Of a DNA stretch of 64,000 bases, positions 10,866-21,847 are shown piece by piece. The notes below the pieces were generated by a model that was not told the origin of the DNA, did no database searches, and was given only the letters and a program-made list of their open reading frames with translations. How positions within the stretch are numbered: position 1 is the stretch's first letter; the number at the start of each line of letters is the position of its first letter. Source of the stretch: Aureobasidium sp. EXF-3400 (lineage: Eukaryota; Ascomycota; Dothideomycetes; Dothideales; Saccotheciaceae); NCBI GenBank assembly GCA_024195585.1, contig SWBL01000121.1, forward strand, positions 62,001 to 126,000. The letters run 5' to 3'. A program made the translations under genes and the position numbers.

Positions 10866-10992
10866 TCCTACCTTGATGCCTGAACCACCAATGCAAGTTT
10901 GTATATAACCAGTCGACAAAGGACGGCTTTCTGGAATCTCTAAAACACAGTCAACACCTCGAATAATTAGCACCAAATACTAAGCACCAAAA

Positions 10993-11805
10993 ATGAAGGT
11001 CCTTCTTATCGGCGCAACCGGAAATCTTGGCCTGCGACTTGTCGCAGCGCTCCTTACTCATGGCCATGTAGTGGTCGCATATGTCCGCTCGGCAAACAAA
11101 CTCGAATCTCTCCTTCCAGCGAGCATATACAGCCAAATTAAGGTCGTCGAAGGAAATGCCACAGACTCATCATCGATCAGCCGAACGATTCTGGAACATG
11201 ACTGCGAAGCAGTCGTCAACTCTGCTGGCCTAGCAGCCATGGCGCCCTGGAAGAGAAACAACCTGCCAGAAATCTTCTCCGCAGTACTCAAAGGCGTGCA
11301 ACAAGCTGGAGCACAAAAGAACAAACCTTTACGAGCCTGGTTTCTTGGAGGCTTGGGCGTACTGAAGTTCCCTGGAACAGACACCATGCTCTCAAATTAG
11401 TAAGTCAATCAGTTGCGTGTGCATACTGTATCATTGACGACTTCCAGCGTACCCATCTTCCTCGAACATCGTCTGAACATCAAGCTTCTCAGAGCCCTTC
11501 CGTCTCACTCGGTTGATTGGTCTCTGCTCTGTCCAAGCACCATGACAGCCGAGAATCTACAAGTCAGCGTACCGGCGCAGTCCACTCACAACAAACTGAC
11601 GGCCAATGCCACCTCGCCTCCTTTGTGGCAGGATTCGTGGGTCAAACACATTCCGTTTCTCGGAAAGGTGATCTTGGCTGGTATGAACGCCCCAAGATAT
11701 GAGACTACTCTGGAGCAGAACGCCGATTTCATCGCAAGCGATCTGACAGATCGCGAGAGCCGTTGGATTGGGGTACCAGTTGGGGTCATTGATGCGAGGA
11801 AGTAG
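10993..11805 (+). CDS. NAD(P)-binding Rossmann-fold protein (NmrA/SDR-atypical-like)
   Basis: A two-exon gene of 254 codons: exon 1 10993-11399, a 48-bp intron 11400-11447 (GTAAGT...TCCAG), exon 2 11448-11805. The protein begins directly with the dinucleotide-binding strand MKVLLIGATGNLGLRLV, whose GATGNLG is the GxxGxxG glycine motif, then VVAYVRSANKLESL and a NATDSSS acidic turn typical of NmrA-like and NAD(P)H-binding atypical SDRs. The exon join reads MLSN-YVPIFLEHRLNIKLL, the usual DYTVIEREH-like position, followed by WSLLCPSTM. There is no YxxxK catalytic pair, so it may be a redox sensor or reductase of unknown substrate. The C-terminus is short for the family (about 250 of the usual 250-350). 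Confidence 0.82.
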
Positions 11806-12890
11806 CTTCAAGGCAATCGATTGCCTGAAGCCTATAATAGGACCTTGGATAAGGTTCCGAAACCGTTAAGACATGAGATATGTTTACGTAGTTTCATGAT
11901 TCGAGCACACGATCAAAGGCAAATGAGGACTTTGACGGTCAGAACACAGCCTCGACGGGATCGGGACGAAGCACTCGGTTGCCAGGTTGATAGCGATGCG
12001 AGGGGTCGAGTGGGATGGTAATAATAGTAATGAAGTCGTATTAATTTTCTGTCATCTGAGATTGTTGGCGATTGTTGTGGACGCTGCCCACAAGATTGAG
12101 ACTTGAAAGACCCTTCGGGAAAAATTGCTGACTAGACAGGCGACTGGTCAGTGCTTGACTCTTTGGGACCTGAATCTTGTGCCGCTTTTGTCTTTCCTTC
12201 CTCCAATCAACACACTGTGCCTGGCGCCACAGACATTTTACCCGGAGTTGTACTCGAGTAGTGTGAAGTTTGCACCCACGAGTAATCCTTCTACCAAAGT
12301 GCAGCTCCCAATTTCTTGCAAGCAGGCACAGTGTAACTTCTTGATGTTGCTGGGCCAAAGTCCGTTTCCAGAACGGTCTCGTCATCTCTCCAACGAAGAA
12401 TGACACACCGATGTCTAGAAGGCAACGTCTGGGTAAATCACCTCGAGATTCTACAGGCCTATCGTCAAGGTAGGAAGAAGAGAATACCAGCCCTTCCACC
12501 GCATTATACGAATCGCCAGCCACGGCACTCAATCACCATCTCACACGACTCGTATTCTCACACAAGTACTCGAGTACCTCGTCTCATAACACCAGAGTGA
12601 GTGCTGGATAGGTAGCCAGAAGCTGCCAGACCCGCGGCTGCAATCTCCACGTTCAATAGTCGGCCGCTAGTCTCGCTATCCCCGCACTCGCCCGAACACG
12701 AAGCCCGACCCAAACACAATCTCTGAGCGTTGCCTCCGTTGGTGAGTGTTATCACGTATATATCCAAGTACTTTCACCACATATTTTTTTTCTTCGTTCT
12801 CATCACAGCAACTTACTCTAATATCTACTAATCTTTCTTTATTCTCCTTTTTCGCTTTAAGCACCCACTTTCGTTAAAACTACAGCAAAT
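11806..12890. other. Intergenic spacer
   Basis: About 1.1 kb between the Rossmann-fold gene and the cutinase-family gene. Overlapping short frames only (longest 163 codons on the minus strand at 12041-12532, without motifs). The last 150 bp are pyrimidine-rich, as expected for the promoter and leader of the gene at 12891. Confidence 0.55.
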
Positions 12891-14136
12891 ATGCGTGTCG
12901 CCGCCCCTTCTATTGCTCTTGCCATTGCGCAGACCTCTGCTGCTGCATCGCTTCCTCAGCTCGAGGCCAGACAGTCTGCATGTGCTGACGTGCATATCTT
13001 CTTGGCAAAAGTCCGTCCTTCTCTCCCGAAATGTTGTATCTACCTTGCTAACTAAGTTTCAGGGCAACAATGAGCCTTACCCCGGTCGTCAGGGCAAGCT
13101 CGTAAACGCCATCTGCAACGGCCTTGAGAACTGCGATTACGAGGATATCCTTTTCTACAACCCCGTTGAGGCTCCTTACTGCCAGTCCATCGACGAGGGT
13201 GTTGCCAACGGTATCGCTCAACTCAACTCCTATAGCGCTCGCTGCCCCGACACCAAGCTGGTTATCAGCGGTTACTCTCAAGGTTCCCAGATTGTCGGCG
13301 ATATCATCGGTGGTGGAAGCGGTACTTTCTTCCAGGACTGCATGACCGTTCCCTCGCCCAACCTTGATGTCAACTCTGAGCTCGGCAAGAAGATCGTTGC
13401 CGTTACCACCTTCGGTAACACCAGACACACCGCCAACCAGCCCTACAACCAGCTGAGCGGTGCTCCCGACAACGGTATCTTCCCTCGCCCTGCCTACCAG
13501 TTGGCCAACCTTGCCACCTGGACTGCCAAGTACCACGACTACTGTGTTGCTGAGGACCCCATCTGCGCTGGTGGTGACGTTGTCGCCGACCACCTCAACT
13601 ACTTCGACATCTACAGCGACCTTGCCGCCTCATGGATCAAGAGCCAGATCGCCGCTGCCGATGTTGTTGTTTCCAGCACCGTTGTCTCTCCTAGCACCAC
13701 TTTCACCTCCGTCGCCACCACCGACAAGGTCGTCCCCACCACCTACGCCTACAGCAACAACACTGCTTCTGCCTCGGTTATCACCGCCTCTGCTTCTCTC
13801 TCATCCATCCAGTCCGCTGTTCTCGCTATCCCCACTGTCGCTCCCGAGTCTGTTGTTACCGTCACCGTTGACTGTGCTTCCGTTGACACCTCTGCCATCG
13901 CCTCTTACACCTCCGTCTGGGCCGCCACTGCTCAGGTCACCCAGAGCGTTGCCGCCTCCGCTACTGCTGGCTCTGGTGCTGCCGCCACCACAGGTGCTTC
14001 TGGATCCAAGACTTCCAGCGCCTCCAACGGCACCCACACTCTTATGCCTTACACTGGTGCCGCCAGCTCCATCTCTGGCGCCGTTTCCGGCTCTCTTGCC
14101 GTTGTCCTCTTGGGCGCTTTCGCTCTGGTTCTCTAA
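12891..14136 (+). CDS. Secreted CE5-family esterase (cutinase / acetylxylan esterase-like), GPI-type tail
   Basis: A two-exon gene of 397 codons: exon 1 12891-13010, a 52-bp intron 13011-13062 (GTCCGT...TTTCAG, branch GCTAAC), exon 2 13063-14136. The true start MRVAAPSIALAIAQTSAAAS is a signal peptide. The mature enzyme shows EPYPGRQG, the nucleophile elbow GYSQGS with S112, paired Cys, an Asp in EDPIC and a His in ADHLNY, which together make the CE5 Ser-Asp-His triad. After the ~220-residue catalytic domain comes a Ser/Thr/Ala/Val-rich linker and a hydrophobic end (AVSGSLAVVLLGAFALVL), which looks like a GPI-anchor signal, so it is probably wall- or membrane-bound. It would hydrolyse cutin, acetylated xylan or similar esters; the substrate cannot be told apart from sequence. 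Codon use is strongly C-ending, suggesting high expression. Confidence 0.9.
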
Positions 14137-14493
14137 AAAGTCCCAGATTCTTCTTTGTACATTATAGATATTCTCATATCTCCAGCATTTATTTCGTATA
14201 CTCATTAATCATCATTCTGATGTCCTACTTCAAATCTTTCACCTATTTCATCCCACTTCGAACTAAGCTCCGTTGCCCGAAAAGGGCGAGTAAGTGTCAT
14301 TGTACAATTCGGAAGTGATGTGGCCTGGAATCTTGTCTGCGCGACTCATGCACGATGATGAAATCACTTCTTCGCTAGCAAGGACTGCATCACATTCAAC
14401 CCAATACAAACTTCTGAGATCTCTGGAACCAACATCAACCAATCGGTCAATCAGGATAATCAGATCATGGCTCTCTCATCATAATATACCCGT

Positions 14494-15080
14494 GACGGGA
14501 CCATTACCGCCCTAACAGGCTATCACAGCTTCTACATCAAACTACTTGACCTAGACCCCAACGCACTCGTCGTTACTGCCGAAGGCGGCTGGCCCAATAT
14601 CAATGCAACCGAACTCGGAAATCGCGGCAAAACAAAGGACGCAATCGAACTTCTCCGCCATCCCCTCTAGCCTTGGTCTAGGATACTATCCTCCGTGATA
14701 CTATCCTGATACGTATCGGATACATATTAGATACATATCAGGTTTGTATCATCCGAGGACATGCCGCGCGCCTGCCTAATAACGAATCGCACCCTCCGAG
14801 GCTCGTTCTAGCAGAGATTATCACCTGTCTTGCATAATTGATGTTTGTTCTTTAATGCTATGCAGCAAGGGATTAAGTGAATCCTTAAGTATCATGACGT
14901 AGAGGATAGTATTATGCTACAAACTCGGTTTTGGTGCTTTCTATCCGAGGATAGTAGGTATCTAGATACTATCTAGATACTATCCGCTACAAACCCAAGG
15001 CTAATCCCCCCCATCTCGAAGTATGCACAGTGGACGAAGCATCTTTTCCGAGAGCGAGCGCGTTCAACATTACGAAGGTA
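14494..15080 (+). pseudogene. Gene remnant interrupted by a small transposon
   Basis: From 14494 to 14667 the frame reads like a real protein (DGTITALTGYHSFYIKLLDL, then a run with TAEGGWPNINATELG and AIELLRH), but a stop lies just upstream at 14482 and no start is seen. The 332-bp element at 14670-15001 cuts it. After the element, 15012-15076 continues plausibly as ISKYAQWTKHLFRERAR. I do not recognise the family with confidence. Removing the element plus one TA does not restore the frame, so other damage has accumulated. Confidence 0.5.
14670..15001. mobile_element. Small TA-flanked inverted-repeat element (mariner-type MITE-like)
   Basis: The ends are GCCTTGG at 14670 and CCAAGGC at 15001, flanked on both sides by TA (14668-14669 and 15002-15003), the expected target duplication of Tc1/mariner-class elements. 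Both subterminal regions carry repeated GATACTATCC / GGATAGTATC motifs. It has no coding capacity. The terminal repeat proper is only about 7 bp long. Confidence 0.72.
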
Positions 15081-16105
15081 CTTGCTACAACAATCAATCG
15101 GATGCTATCAAGTCCTTGTCAAGTCACATTATTCTCGTTGAAAAATGATTGATCGGGATGGAAGTTCTCCATTGCTTGATACAGAGATAGGGAAAGTTGC
15201 TTATTATAAAATCATGACCAACGACATCGAGAGCAACTATGGCGATACGAAAGACCTGAAGAATGTGACAACTGTAGAGCATTTCCTTCTGCGCCTGTGA
15301 GTGGAGGATGTTGTATGAGAAGAAGCTTAGTTGAATGATTGCACCTTCTGTTGATAATCTTCACAGCGACAAAGGGAGCCGAGGACGAGTCCTTAGAGGT
15401 AGAGATTAGTGGCACATTCTGTCGTATCTCGTTGATCGTGTCAGTAGAGTATCTATGGAATTCTCAGGAAGCACAGGTGCCTCAGAAGGTATTTTGACAG
15501 GGAGGCTTGTAGGAGTGAACCTGAAAAGTGTTTGGAGGATTGCTGATTCTCAGGAGTGAATTGTTTCGAGACTTTGCAAGGAAGCAGGATGAGAGGTCAA
15601 AAGGCGTTATAGCTGCGTATCGGCTCTGGAAAGAAGGCGTCGAGACAAGTGATATTGGAGAAGAATAGGGGATGGTGATCACAACAAGAACCCGAAGGAT
15701 GAGAAGCCGACGCAGTAGTATATCAAAGATGAGAGCATTAGGTATGTCCCTTTCTATCTTGGTGAGAGATCCTTCTCCATGCCTTCACTTAGCAACTCCT
15801 TTTGCCTCCACCAGTGAGAATCTTCTTGCTAGCCTACATATACAGCAGAGGCTGCATCAACTCCAAGCAGCAATCACTGCCAGTGTGTTCCATGGCCGAT
15901 TTAGTAAGTCCTTAATCACTGGCGGAGAGGTACCTGGGTTCGATCCCCAGGAGAAGCCCACTCTTTCGCCACAACCACATAGGTCCTTTCCCCCAGGCAG
16001 TGGTTGAGAGTCCCGGTTGCTGCTTTTAAAAGATAACCCTAATCGACACACCTTGTAAATCCTCTCCCCCCGAGGTCGCTGGTGGGGTTTCTCTGGTCTT
16101 CGGAC
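15081..16105. other. Spacer with a degenerate tRNA-like stretch
   Basis: No protein gene is supported between the remnant and the 3' end of the calpain-like gene. At 15893-15957 there is a box-A-like TGGCCGATTTAGT and, 44 bp on, a box-B match GGTTCGATCC within a pairable T-arm (CTGGG/CCCAG). The expected acceptor stem pairs at only about three of seven positions, so this is more likely a tRNA relic or the head of a SINE than a working tRNA. Confidence 0.4.
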
Positions 16106-18869
16106 CTAGTTCTTTTGCTCGGGGATTGTGATCGTTGTGTCGTTTGTGTTATCAGTTGTCGAGTTGTTGATGTGCTCGTGTGGTGCTTCGGCCACAGCGT
16201 TGGTTTTGTCGTCTTCGCCTGGTGTGAGCGTTGCTTCACTCGAGATTGAAGGCTGCTTTGAGATATCCCCGTCGATAGCAGTGTTCAGTTTACTCAACTC
16301 GGCTTCAGCATGCGCCTTCTCCGACTTCTGCCCTTGGTCCTCTGCCGTGAAGCCCTTGTTTTCGACCGAATCATCTGTCCCTGCTGTACTCGCAGCCGGC
16401 GTGGGCTCGTCATCATCTGTCTCATCGCCTTCATGGATCTTGATGGTGACAGCACTTGACTGCGAATACACCCTCAACCCTAGCACAAGAAGTGCATTCC
16501 ATGGATCATCAGCATAGTAGTCCTTCTCATCCTCACTCGACGATGAACAGATGTCGCCATCCATATCGCTGTCCCACCTGAAGTCATCGTCATCCAACTC
16601 AGCATTGGGGTCATTGTCGAGGAAGTCTATGCATCCAGTCACTTTGATGTTATCAAGGTTAACTGTAACGGGAGGTGGCATGCCATCAGGAAGTGGAGGA
16701 GGAACGGGGATATACCCTGCCCGTCTGAGAAGATCGCTGTGTTCTCTGGCCGTTTTCTCCTTCGCGATTCTGCTTTTACGTCTCTTCTCTCGGACCTTGA
16801 TTTCGTGCCTTCGTCTCCTCAGTTTGGCTTGCCGTTCACGAGACTCTCTTCTTGCTTGTTCCTTTTTCTGCCTTCTGATCTCCTGTTCTTTTTCTCGGAG
16901 CTTGCCTTTCGCATGTGCGAGTTCGAAATTGCGGCCGATTTGAAGTAGCTTTTGCTTCCGGTATGGCGCTTCGGATTCGATCACGGACTCTGCAGTGCGA
17001 TAGGGTGCTCGTGAGGGTTCGATCTTGATGGAGATATTGTAATTGCCGGCTTCGAGGTCAAGATCGACACTGACTGAACGCGTATTGACGTAGTTACCAC
17101 TAGAAACATGCATACTTCTTGCTAGGTACTTGGTCCTGTCCTTGGTGTTGTAGACGCGGAAATGGAGGCAGTATGTGTATCGACCTTGCAGACCCTTGAA
17201 GTAACTGACGTCCGGCTGGGCGAGGACAATAACAACCGGACCTGGATGAGACAGGCTCATCTGGAAACTAGTGTCCAGGTAAGTGACTGCGCCCGCAGGT
17301 ACATTGACAGAGGTCCACTGTTGGGTCAATGTCCATTTCTCGTCAAACAGGCGAGTACGTTGAATGGAATCGAAGTATCGTAGGAAGTTGTCTAAGGTCA
17401 CCCAGAACACACCAGGATCTTTGAAGTCGAACTTGAGCTGCTCGACAAGCTCAGCATTCCACTCTTCGAACTTATGGTTGAAAGGACCGTCGAAGTTCTC
17501 CGTACTCTTGTTGTTGCCCCAAGGATTTCTGATGTACGTCAGCAACGATTCTGTTGGGCTGGATAGGGGAAGGAATATGAGAAGGAAGGAAGGTGCATAC
17601 CTGATTTTGAGCAGTCGCGATTCCTTGTGTTCAACAGCTTGAAGTACTGCGTACGCGTGTTTTCCGAAGCTGCCAGCCTCCTTGTAATGGAAAGCGCCAC
17701 CAGCGAAGAGGTAAGTATCGTTAACCTGCATCAGTTGCTCCCACAACAGTGATTTATTCATGATGTCGGACGGTGCGAGATTTATTGACACACCACCAGT
17801 CAAGTCTTCCGTGCCTTCGCCGACCCAGCCTCCGTGCAACGAACCATAATCGCCATGAGCTTTCGCAAAAGCCTTTTCGATCAGGGGTAGCCAAGTATCC
17901 TGGCTTTCCCGGCAACGCGAAAAGTACAGTGCCTCGCCGCCTTTCTGCAGACTCTCTCTCAGCTTGGTGATGTCGTTGCTGTTGTTGAAAGTGCTCCTCG
18001 TCTGTCTCTCATCTACATACTTGCCCACGAACAAGTCATCGCCATCAGAGACGTGTATGAAGAGCCGATCGTCGACGATCTCTGGTATCCAGGTTCCGTC
18101 ACGGAAGAAGACGAAACCGTACACTCCCACAGCTTCATCGCGAGCCACGCACAGTCGTTGCATGAGTCCTGGTTTTGCGGCAACGGAAACGAGGGCTGCG
18201 ATGAACCAGCAGTTGCCTAGCGAGCCCTGCATGACATCGTCACCACAAGCTCCTTCTGCGTTGAATACAGGCTTCTCAAATATGTCCTACTGCACGGATT
18301 AGTAGATGCGAGTGCTAAGGGTCTAAAGAGTGTAAGGGGTCTTGATGGATGCTTGCCTTTATTCGCTTGACTCCGGATGGTTGTATTGTATTAGAGTTGA
18401 TATCATCATCCACTAATGGGACAATACAGTCGTTCTGAGCAAGCTCAACTTCAAACTGCCTGTCTCGGTATCTCTGATTAAGGCGCGTACACTCGGCTAC
18501 GATAGCTTGGACCTTGGTCTGACACTCCTTCTTTGCTTGCTCGTAGGATGCAGCAGGGCTTTCCTGAGTATGCAGACCATTCTCTTCGTCACCGGCATCT
18601 TTGAGAGTCTTTTCAAGACGACGACCGAGTGCAGACGTGTTCAGGGCGCGACTTGGAGAGGTTGCAAGGAAGCGATCCCAGTAACGATAGAATTCGTCGT
18701 TCTGAGGCTTGTTGCTATCGGACGAGACGGAACGACGCCTTCTTGGAGCCCTCTCATGGATCAGACGGATGGGAAACGGGGTGATTCCATCAGGAGTGGT
18801 ACGACCACTGGACGATGGGCGGTAGGTATGCTTGTCCATGAAAGCTCGTGCTAAGCCATGCAGGTCCAT
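16106..18869 (-). CDS. Calpain-like cysteine protease
   Basis: A three-exon gene of 873 codons: exon 1 18869-18357, exon 2 18286-17601, exon 3 17528-16106. Intron 2 (17529-17600, GTATGC...ATCAG) is canonical and its removal restores KI-RNPWG. Intron 1 (18287-18356) is a GC-AG intron (AAAG-GCAAGC...GTAG) and joins VKRIK to DIFEKPVFNAEG in frame. The C2 protease core has Cys197 (GSLGNCWFIAAL), His381 (GKHAYAVL) and Asn401 (RNPWG), a complete calpain triad. C-terminal to it are beta-rich C2-like sequences, a long basic helix (about 590-680), an acidic stretch and a Ser/Thr-rich tail. Residues 1-170 carry an extra coiled region. The MIT domain of the pH-signalling calpain PalB is not evident, so this is a different cytosolic calpain-like protease. 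Confidence 0.9.
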
Positions 18870-19607
18870 GGTTCTTGACCGTTTTGCCGCGTCGGAATTC
18901 AGCTAGGCATCAGATGTTGTATTCCAGAGTAGAAGAAATGAAGTTATACGGGCGTCACTGCTTGCGCGGGCAATAATGGAGTGAGACACAATGGCAAGAA
19001 ACCGTCAAGCTGGCACTGACAAGGTCTTATTCAAGAGGACCTACATGGGTACATGTTCAGCAGGCTACCTAGGTAGACCGGTCATGTGTCAGTCTCAGTG
19101 GCAAGAATGCAGGTTGATAGCGGTGATAGGAGCATGGTAAGGCTTGTACTGCATGATTAGCGGACGGCTGCCACGTATGACCATGCAGTCGGTCGGCAGC
19201 ACTTTTTGACGTAGTCAGGCCCAACGTAAGCTGCCTGGATCAGTGTTCAAGGCAGAGTTCCACCTCCACATGTCCAAAAGTATGTAACGCGTATAGCTAT
19301 AAGAATGCACGATGGTTTCCAGACCAGAGATGTACCCACAGAGAGCCTCGAATATAAAGCTTCTCAATGGACACCATCCCGTTGCTCGGGAGAATTGTGC
19401 TGTTATATAATGAGTACGTCGTAGACTCTCGCACACTGTGAGAAGGTCTTGGATCTTTTGGGCCTGATGGACGAGATGTTAAAGACAGACGTGTCTGAGT
19501 CGCGTGTTCGCATGACGATTGCGAGGCTTGGCGGTCTGTTTGGAGTCGAATGCGACAGGCCTTTGATTGGTCAACTTCCTTTCTAGCAACCATCAACACA
19601 TTCAAAC
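18870..19607. other. Divergent spacer between calpain-like gene and MED4
   Basis: About 740 bp shared upstream region. It contains MITE-like copy 5; the last ~150 bp form the MED4 promoter. No gene seen. Confidence 0.6.
19263..19445. mobile_element. MITE-like element, copy 5 (partial, diverged)
   Basis: The left end CCTCCACATGTCCAAAAGTA then GTAACGCGTATAGCTATAAGAATGCAC matches the family closely. The right arm is eroded, with GAATTGTGC near 19392 and a weak terminal match near 19430-19445. The right boundary is uncertain. Confidence 0.6.
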
Positions 19608-20504
19608 ATGCTCAGCATATTCCAGACACGCTTTCAGCGTCTAGAGACGGCGCTGAATACGCTGGTCGAGTCAGTCGCAGCCTACAATCCGTCTATATCG
19701 GCAGCAGACGCACTAGTCATAGCCGACGAGGAACTGGACGAGAGCTTGGAACAGCGTGAGCTTTGTCGCCCTCTCTCTTGACTATCACAAGCTTACTGAA
19801 CGTAAACAGTCGCTGTACATCATGCAAACTACTCGCGCATCCTCGAGCTACGCACCACCGCCGACGCCCTAGACGAGAAGATCAAATCTACACTACGCAC
19901 TCTGGCCGACACCCGCAAGGAGCTTCTCGACATTCCTTCTTCACAACCCGCACCAAACACTCGTCAAGTCGGTGTTGAAGAGTTACTCTCATATGCAAAG
20001 TTCATCTCAAAGACCACCGTACCACCCACCTTCCGCGGCCACATCTCGACCGAACTGCTCTCACAACCACAACCCGCCATTACCGATGCACCTACTACTC
20101 AAATCACGAATGGCATGGCCACACCAGCCCAGAACGGCGACAATACGAGCACAACCGATCAGTCTACACCAACAGAAAACAGAGCCGTGGCCACTTTGAG
20201 TGCAGAAACAAAAGCCATGCTGGATCCACTTTCGCAACTCCCCTTTGTTCCCTGGCCATCACAAGAAGTCATCCGTATGGGTGCTCTGGCTGCTATTCAA
20301 GGAATGCTGGAAGACGGCACGGATCCGACCACTGTGCTCAGTGCTGCAGAGCAAGAAGCAGCAGACAAGAGAAGAGCAGAAGAGGAAGAGAGACAACAGG
20401 CTGAGCAGGAAGAGAGAGAACGCAGGCGTAGAGAAGACTGGGCCGCAAGAGGCGGCAACAGAGCTGCCATTACTGAAGATGTCTTTGATCCTGATGAGCT
20501 CTAG
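19608..20504 (+). CDS. MED4: Mediator complex subunit 4
   Basis: A two-exon gene of 280 codons: exon 1 19608-19755, a 54-bp intron 19756-19809 (GTGAGC...AACAG), exon 2 19810-20504. The N-terminal half is helical and coiled (LETALNTLVESVAAY, ELRTTADALDEKIKSTLRTL), matching the Med4 coiled-coil. The diagnostic fungal Med4 segment is PFVPWPSQEVIRMGALAAIQ near residue 180, preceded by a low-complexity Thr/Asn/Gln linker. The C-terminus is a long Glu/Arg/Gln-rich helix ending in DVFDPDEL. Med4 belongs to the middle module of Mediator and helps pass activator signals to RNA polymerase II in the nucleus. Confidence 0.88.
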
Positions 20505-20737
20505 ACGCATACCATGCATAGGTAGCAAGAGAAAGCTGGACTGCTCTTGTAGCCATAAACACCAAATTATCACGACAGTAGCGTCTCCTAGGTCCGCCCT
20601 TTTCATCGACTTCACGAAAACAAATCGCTGAGTAACTTGATCTAGAAAATCTACCATGGTCATGCATTATTCTATATTCTATATCCAAGCATCTATAATC
20701 TATATCTCATCTATCTTTTCGTCAACAAAGCCAACCT

Positions 20738-21847
20738 TTAAACAGCATAAGCAGGCCAAGTAGGGTAATCCCAAGCAACAGCTTTGTTCATCAACGCAAC
20801 ATCTAAACCCTTGTTGCCAGCACCGACATACAAAAACTTGGTGAACGCAACCTCAGACCAATACGAGAAAGTAGTGTTACCAGGAATGAACACCACATCA
20901 CCCTGCAAAAGCTGCACCTCCTCTCCCTGCAACTTCACCTTCAAAGCACCCTCCAAGATCTCAAACGCAGTGTGGTCAGCAAAACTGCGAGTGGGAATGG
21001 TAGTGTTGGCAAGCTTTCTCGACATGGTGATGGTGCCCTCGGAGAACTTTGCAGCACTCTGGGTGGTAGTGATGAAGGGAGCGATGATCTGGTATCCGTG
21101 TTCGCTGTTCAGCCACATGGGTCCTTGGTTCTTGGCTACGTAGAAGGGTGTGTTTGAATCGGCGGCTACGGTGTTCTTGCCAGTGTGCCATGTTGCGTTT
21201 GCAGGTGCGGTGCCATTGATGGCATCACGACGGGGAGAGAAGTCTAGTTGAGCAAATACGTCAAAGGACTCGAGGGCTGAGATCATGGAGGCTGAGGAAC
21301 CGGCACCTGCGTCGGTGGAGCCAGTAGATGAGGCAGGAATGTAAGGTGAGGAGGTTGAGGATGTGTAGTTGGAGTCTGCGATGGCGAAGAAGAGGGCCTC
21401 GAAACCGCCAGGTTGAATAACTCCAAGCATTTCAGTATCGGGGTCCAAGACTTGGAATGTATGTGTGGTGTTCCTTGGTACAGCACCGTAATCGCCGGGC
21501 AACATGACTCTAGACTCCTCATCGCCGTACTTGTCGGTCCAAAGCTGGAAGCGACCCTTGCTGCAGAAGAAGTTCTCGTAATGGGTTTGGTGGATGTGAG
21601 GGAGGACGCCGAGAGCATTCGAGGCGGGAGAGTTGGTCATGAGAATCGAGAAAGCACCACCAGATGATGCACCTGTGACTGGGAATCTGTAGATCTGCTG
21701 GCCGACAGCGACGGCTTGAGCATTGGCATATCTTTCGATGACATAGGGGCGAACATGATCAGGAGCGTTCTCGACGTAGAGGGAGCTACGAGCGTCTGAG
21801 CCGATCGAGAGGGCAACAGAGCCAGCGATCAAGGAAGGGATACGCAT
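20738..21847 (-). CDS. Quercetin 2,3-dioxygenase-like secreted bicupin
   Basis: An intronless gene of 369 codons with an N-terminal signal sequence (about residues 1-20). The N-terminal cupin has the metal ligands in the arrangement of fungal quercetinase: His84, His86 and Glu91 (HIHQTHYENFF) and His129 (NTTHTF). The spacing H-x-H-x4-E then about 38 residues to the last His matches Aspergillus japonicus quercetinase (His66, His68, Glu73, His112). A C-terminal cupin follows (DHTAFEILEG, QGDVVFIPGNTTFSYWSE). Ser/Thr-rich linker and several N-glycosylation sequons fit secretion. The copper enzyme opens the flavonol ring, releasing CO, which lets a plant-associated fungus use flavonols. The substrate is inferred from family. 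Confidence 0.88.
   Translation of the reverse strand: MRIPSLIAGSVALSIGSDARSSLYVENAPDHVRPYVIERYANAQAVAVGQQIYRFPVTGASSGGAFSILMTNSPASNALGVLPHIHQTHYENFFCSKGRFQLWTDKYGDEESRVMLPGDYGAVPRNTTHTFQVLDPDTEMLGVIQPGGFEALFFAIADSNYTSSTSSPYIPASSTGSTDAGAGSSASMISALESFDVFAQLDFSPRRDAINGTAPANATWHTGKNTVAADSNTPFYVAKNQGPMWLNSEHGYQIIAPFITTTQSAAKFSEGTITMSRKLANTTIPTRSFADHTAFEILEGALKVKLQGEEVQLLQGDVVFIPGNTTFSYWSEVAFTKFLYVGAGNKGLDVALMNKAVAWDYPTWPAYAV

Noticed and set aside
10993..14136. Biosynthetic cluster linking Rossmann protein, HHE protein, tyrosinase and esterase
   Set aside because: No backbone synthase, transporter or pathway regulator is present and the genes have unrelated roles.
13048..14205. Long frames on both strands over the CE5 esterase gene
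   Set aside because: They arise from C-ending codon bias and the Ser/Thr/Ala-rich linker of the esterase, and lack real protein character.
15893..15957. Functional tRNA gene
   Set aside because: Box A and box B are present, but only about three of seven acceptor pairs form and no convincing anticodon arm could be drawn, so it is reported only as a relic.
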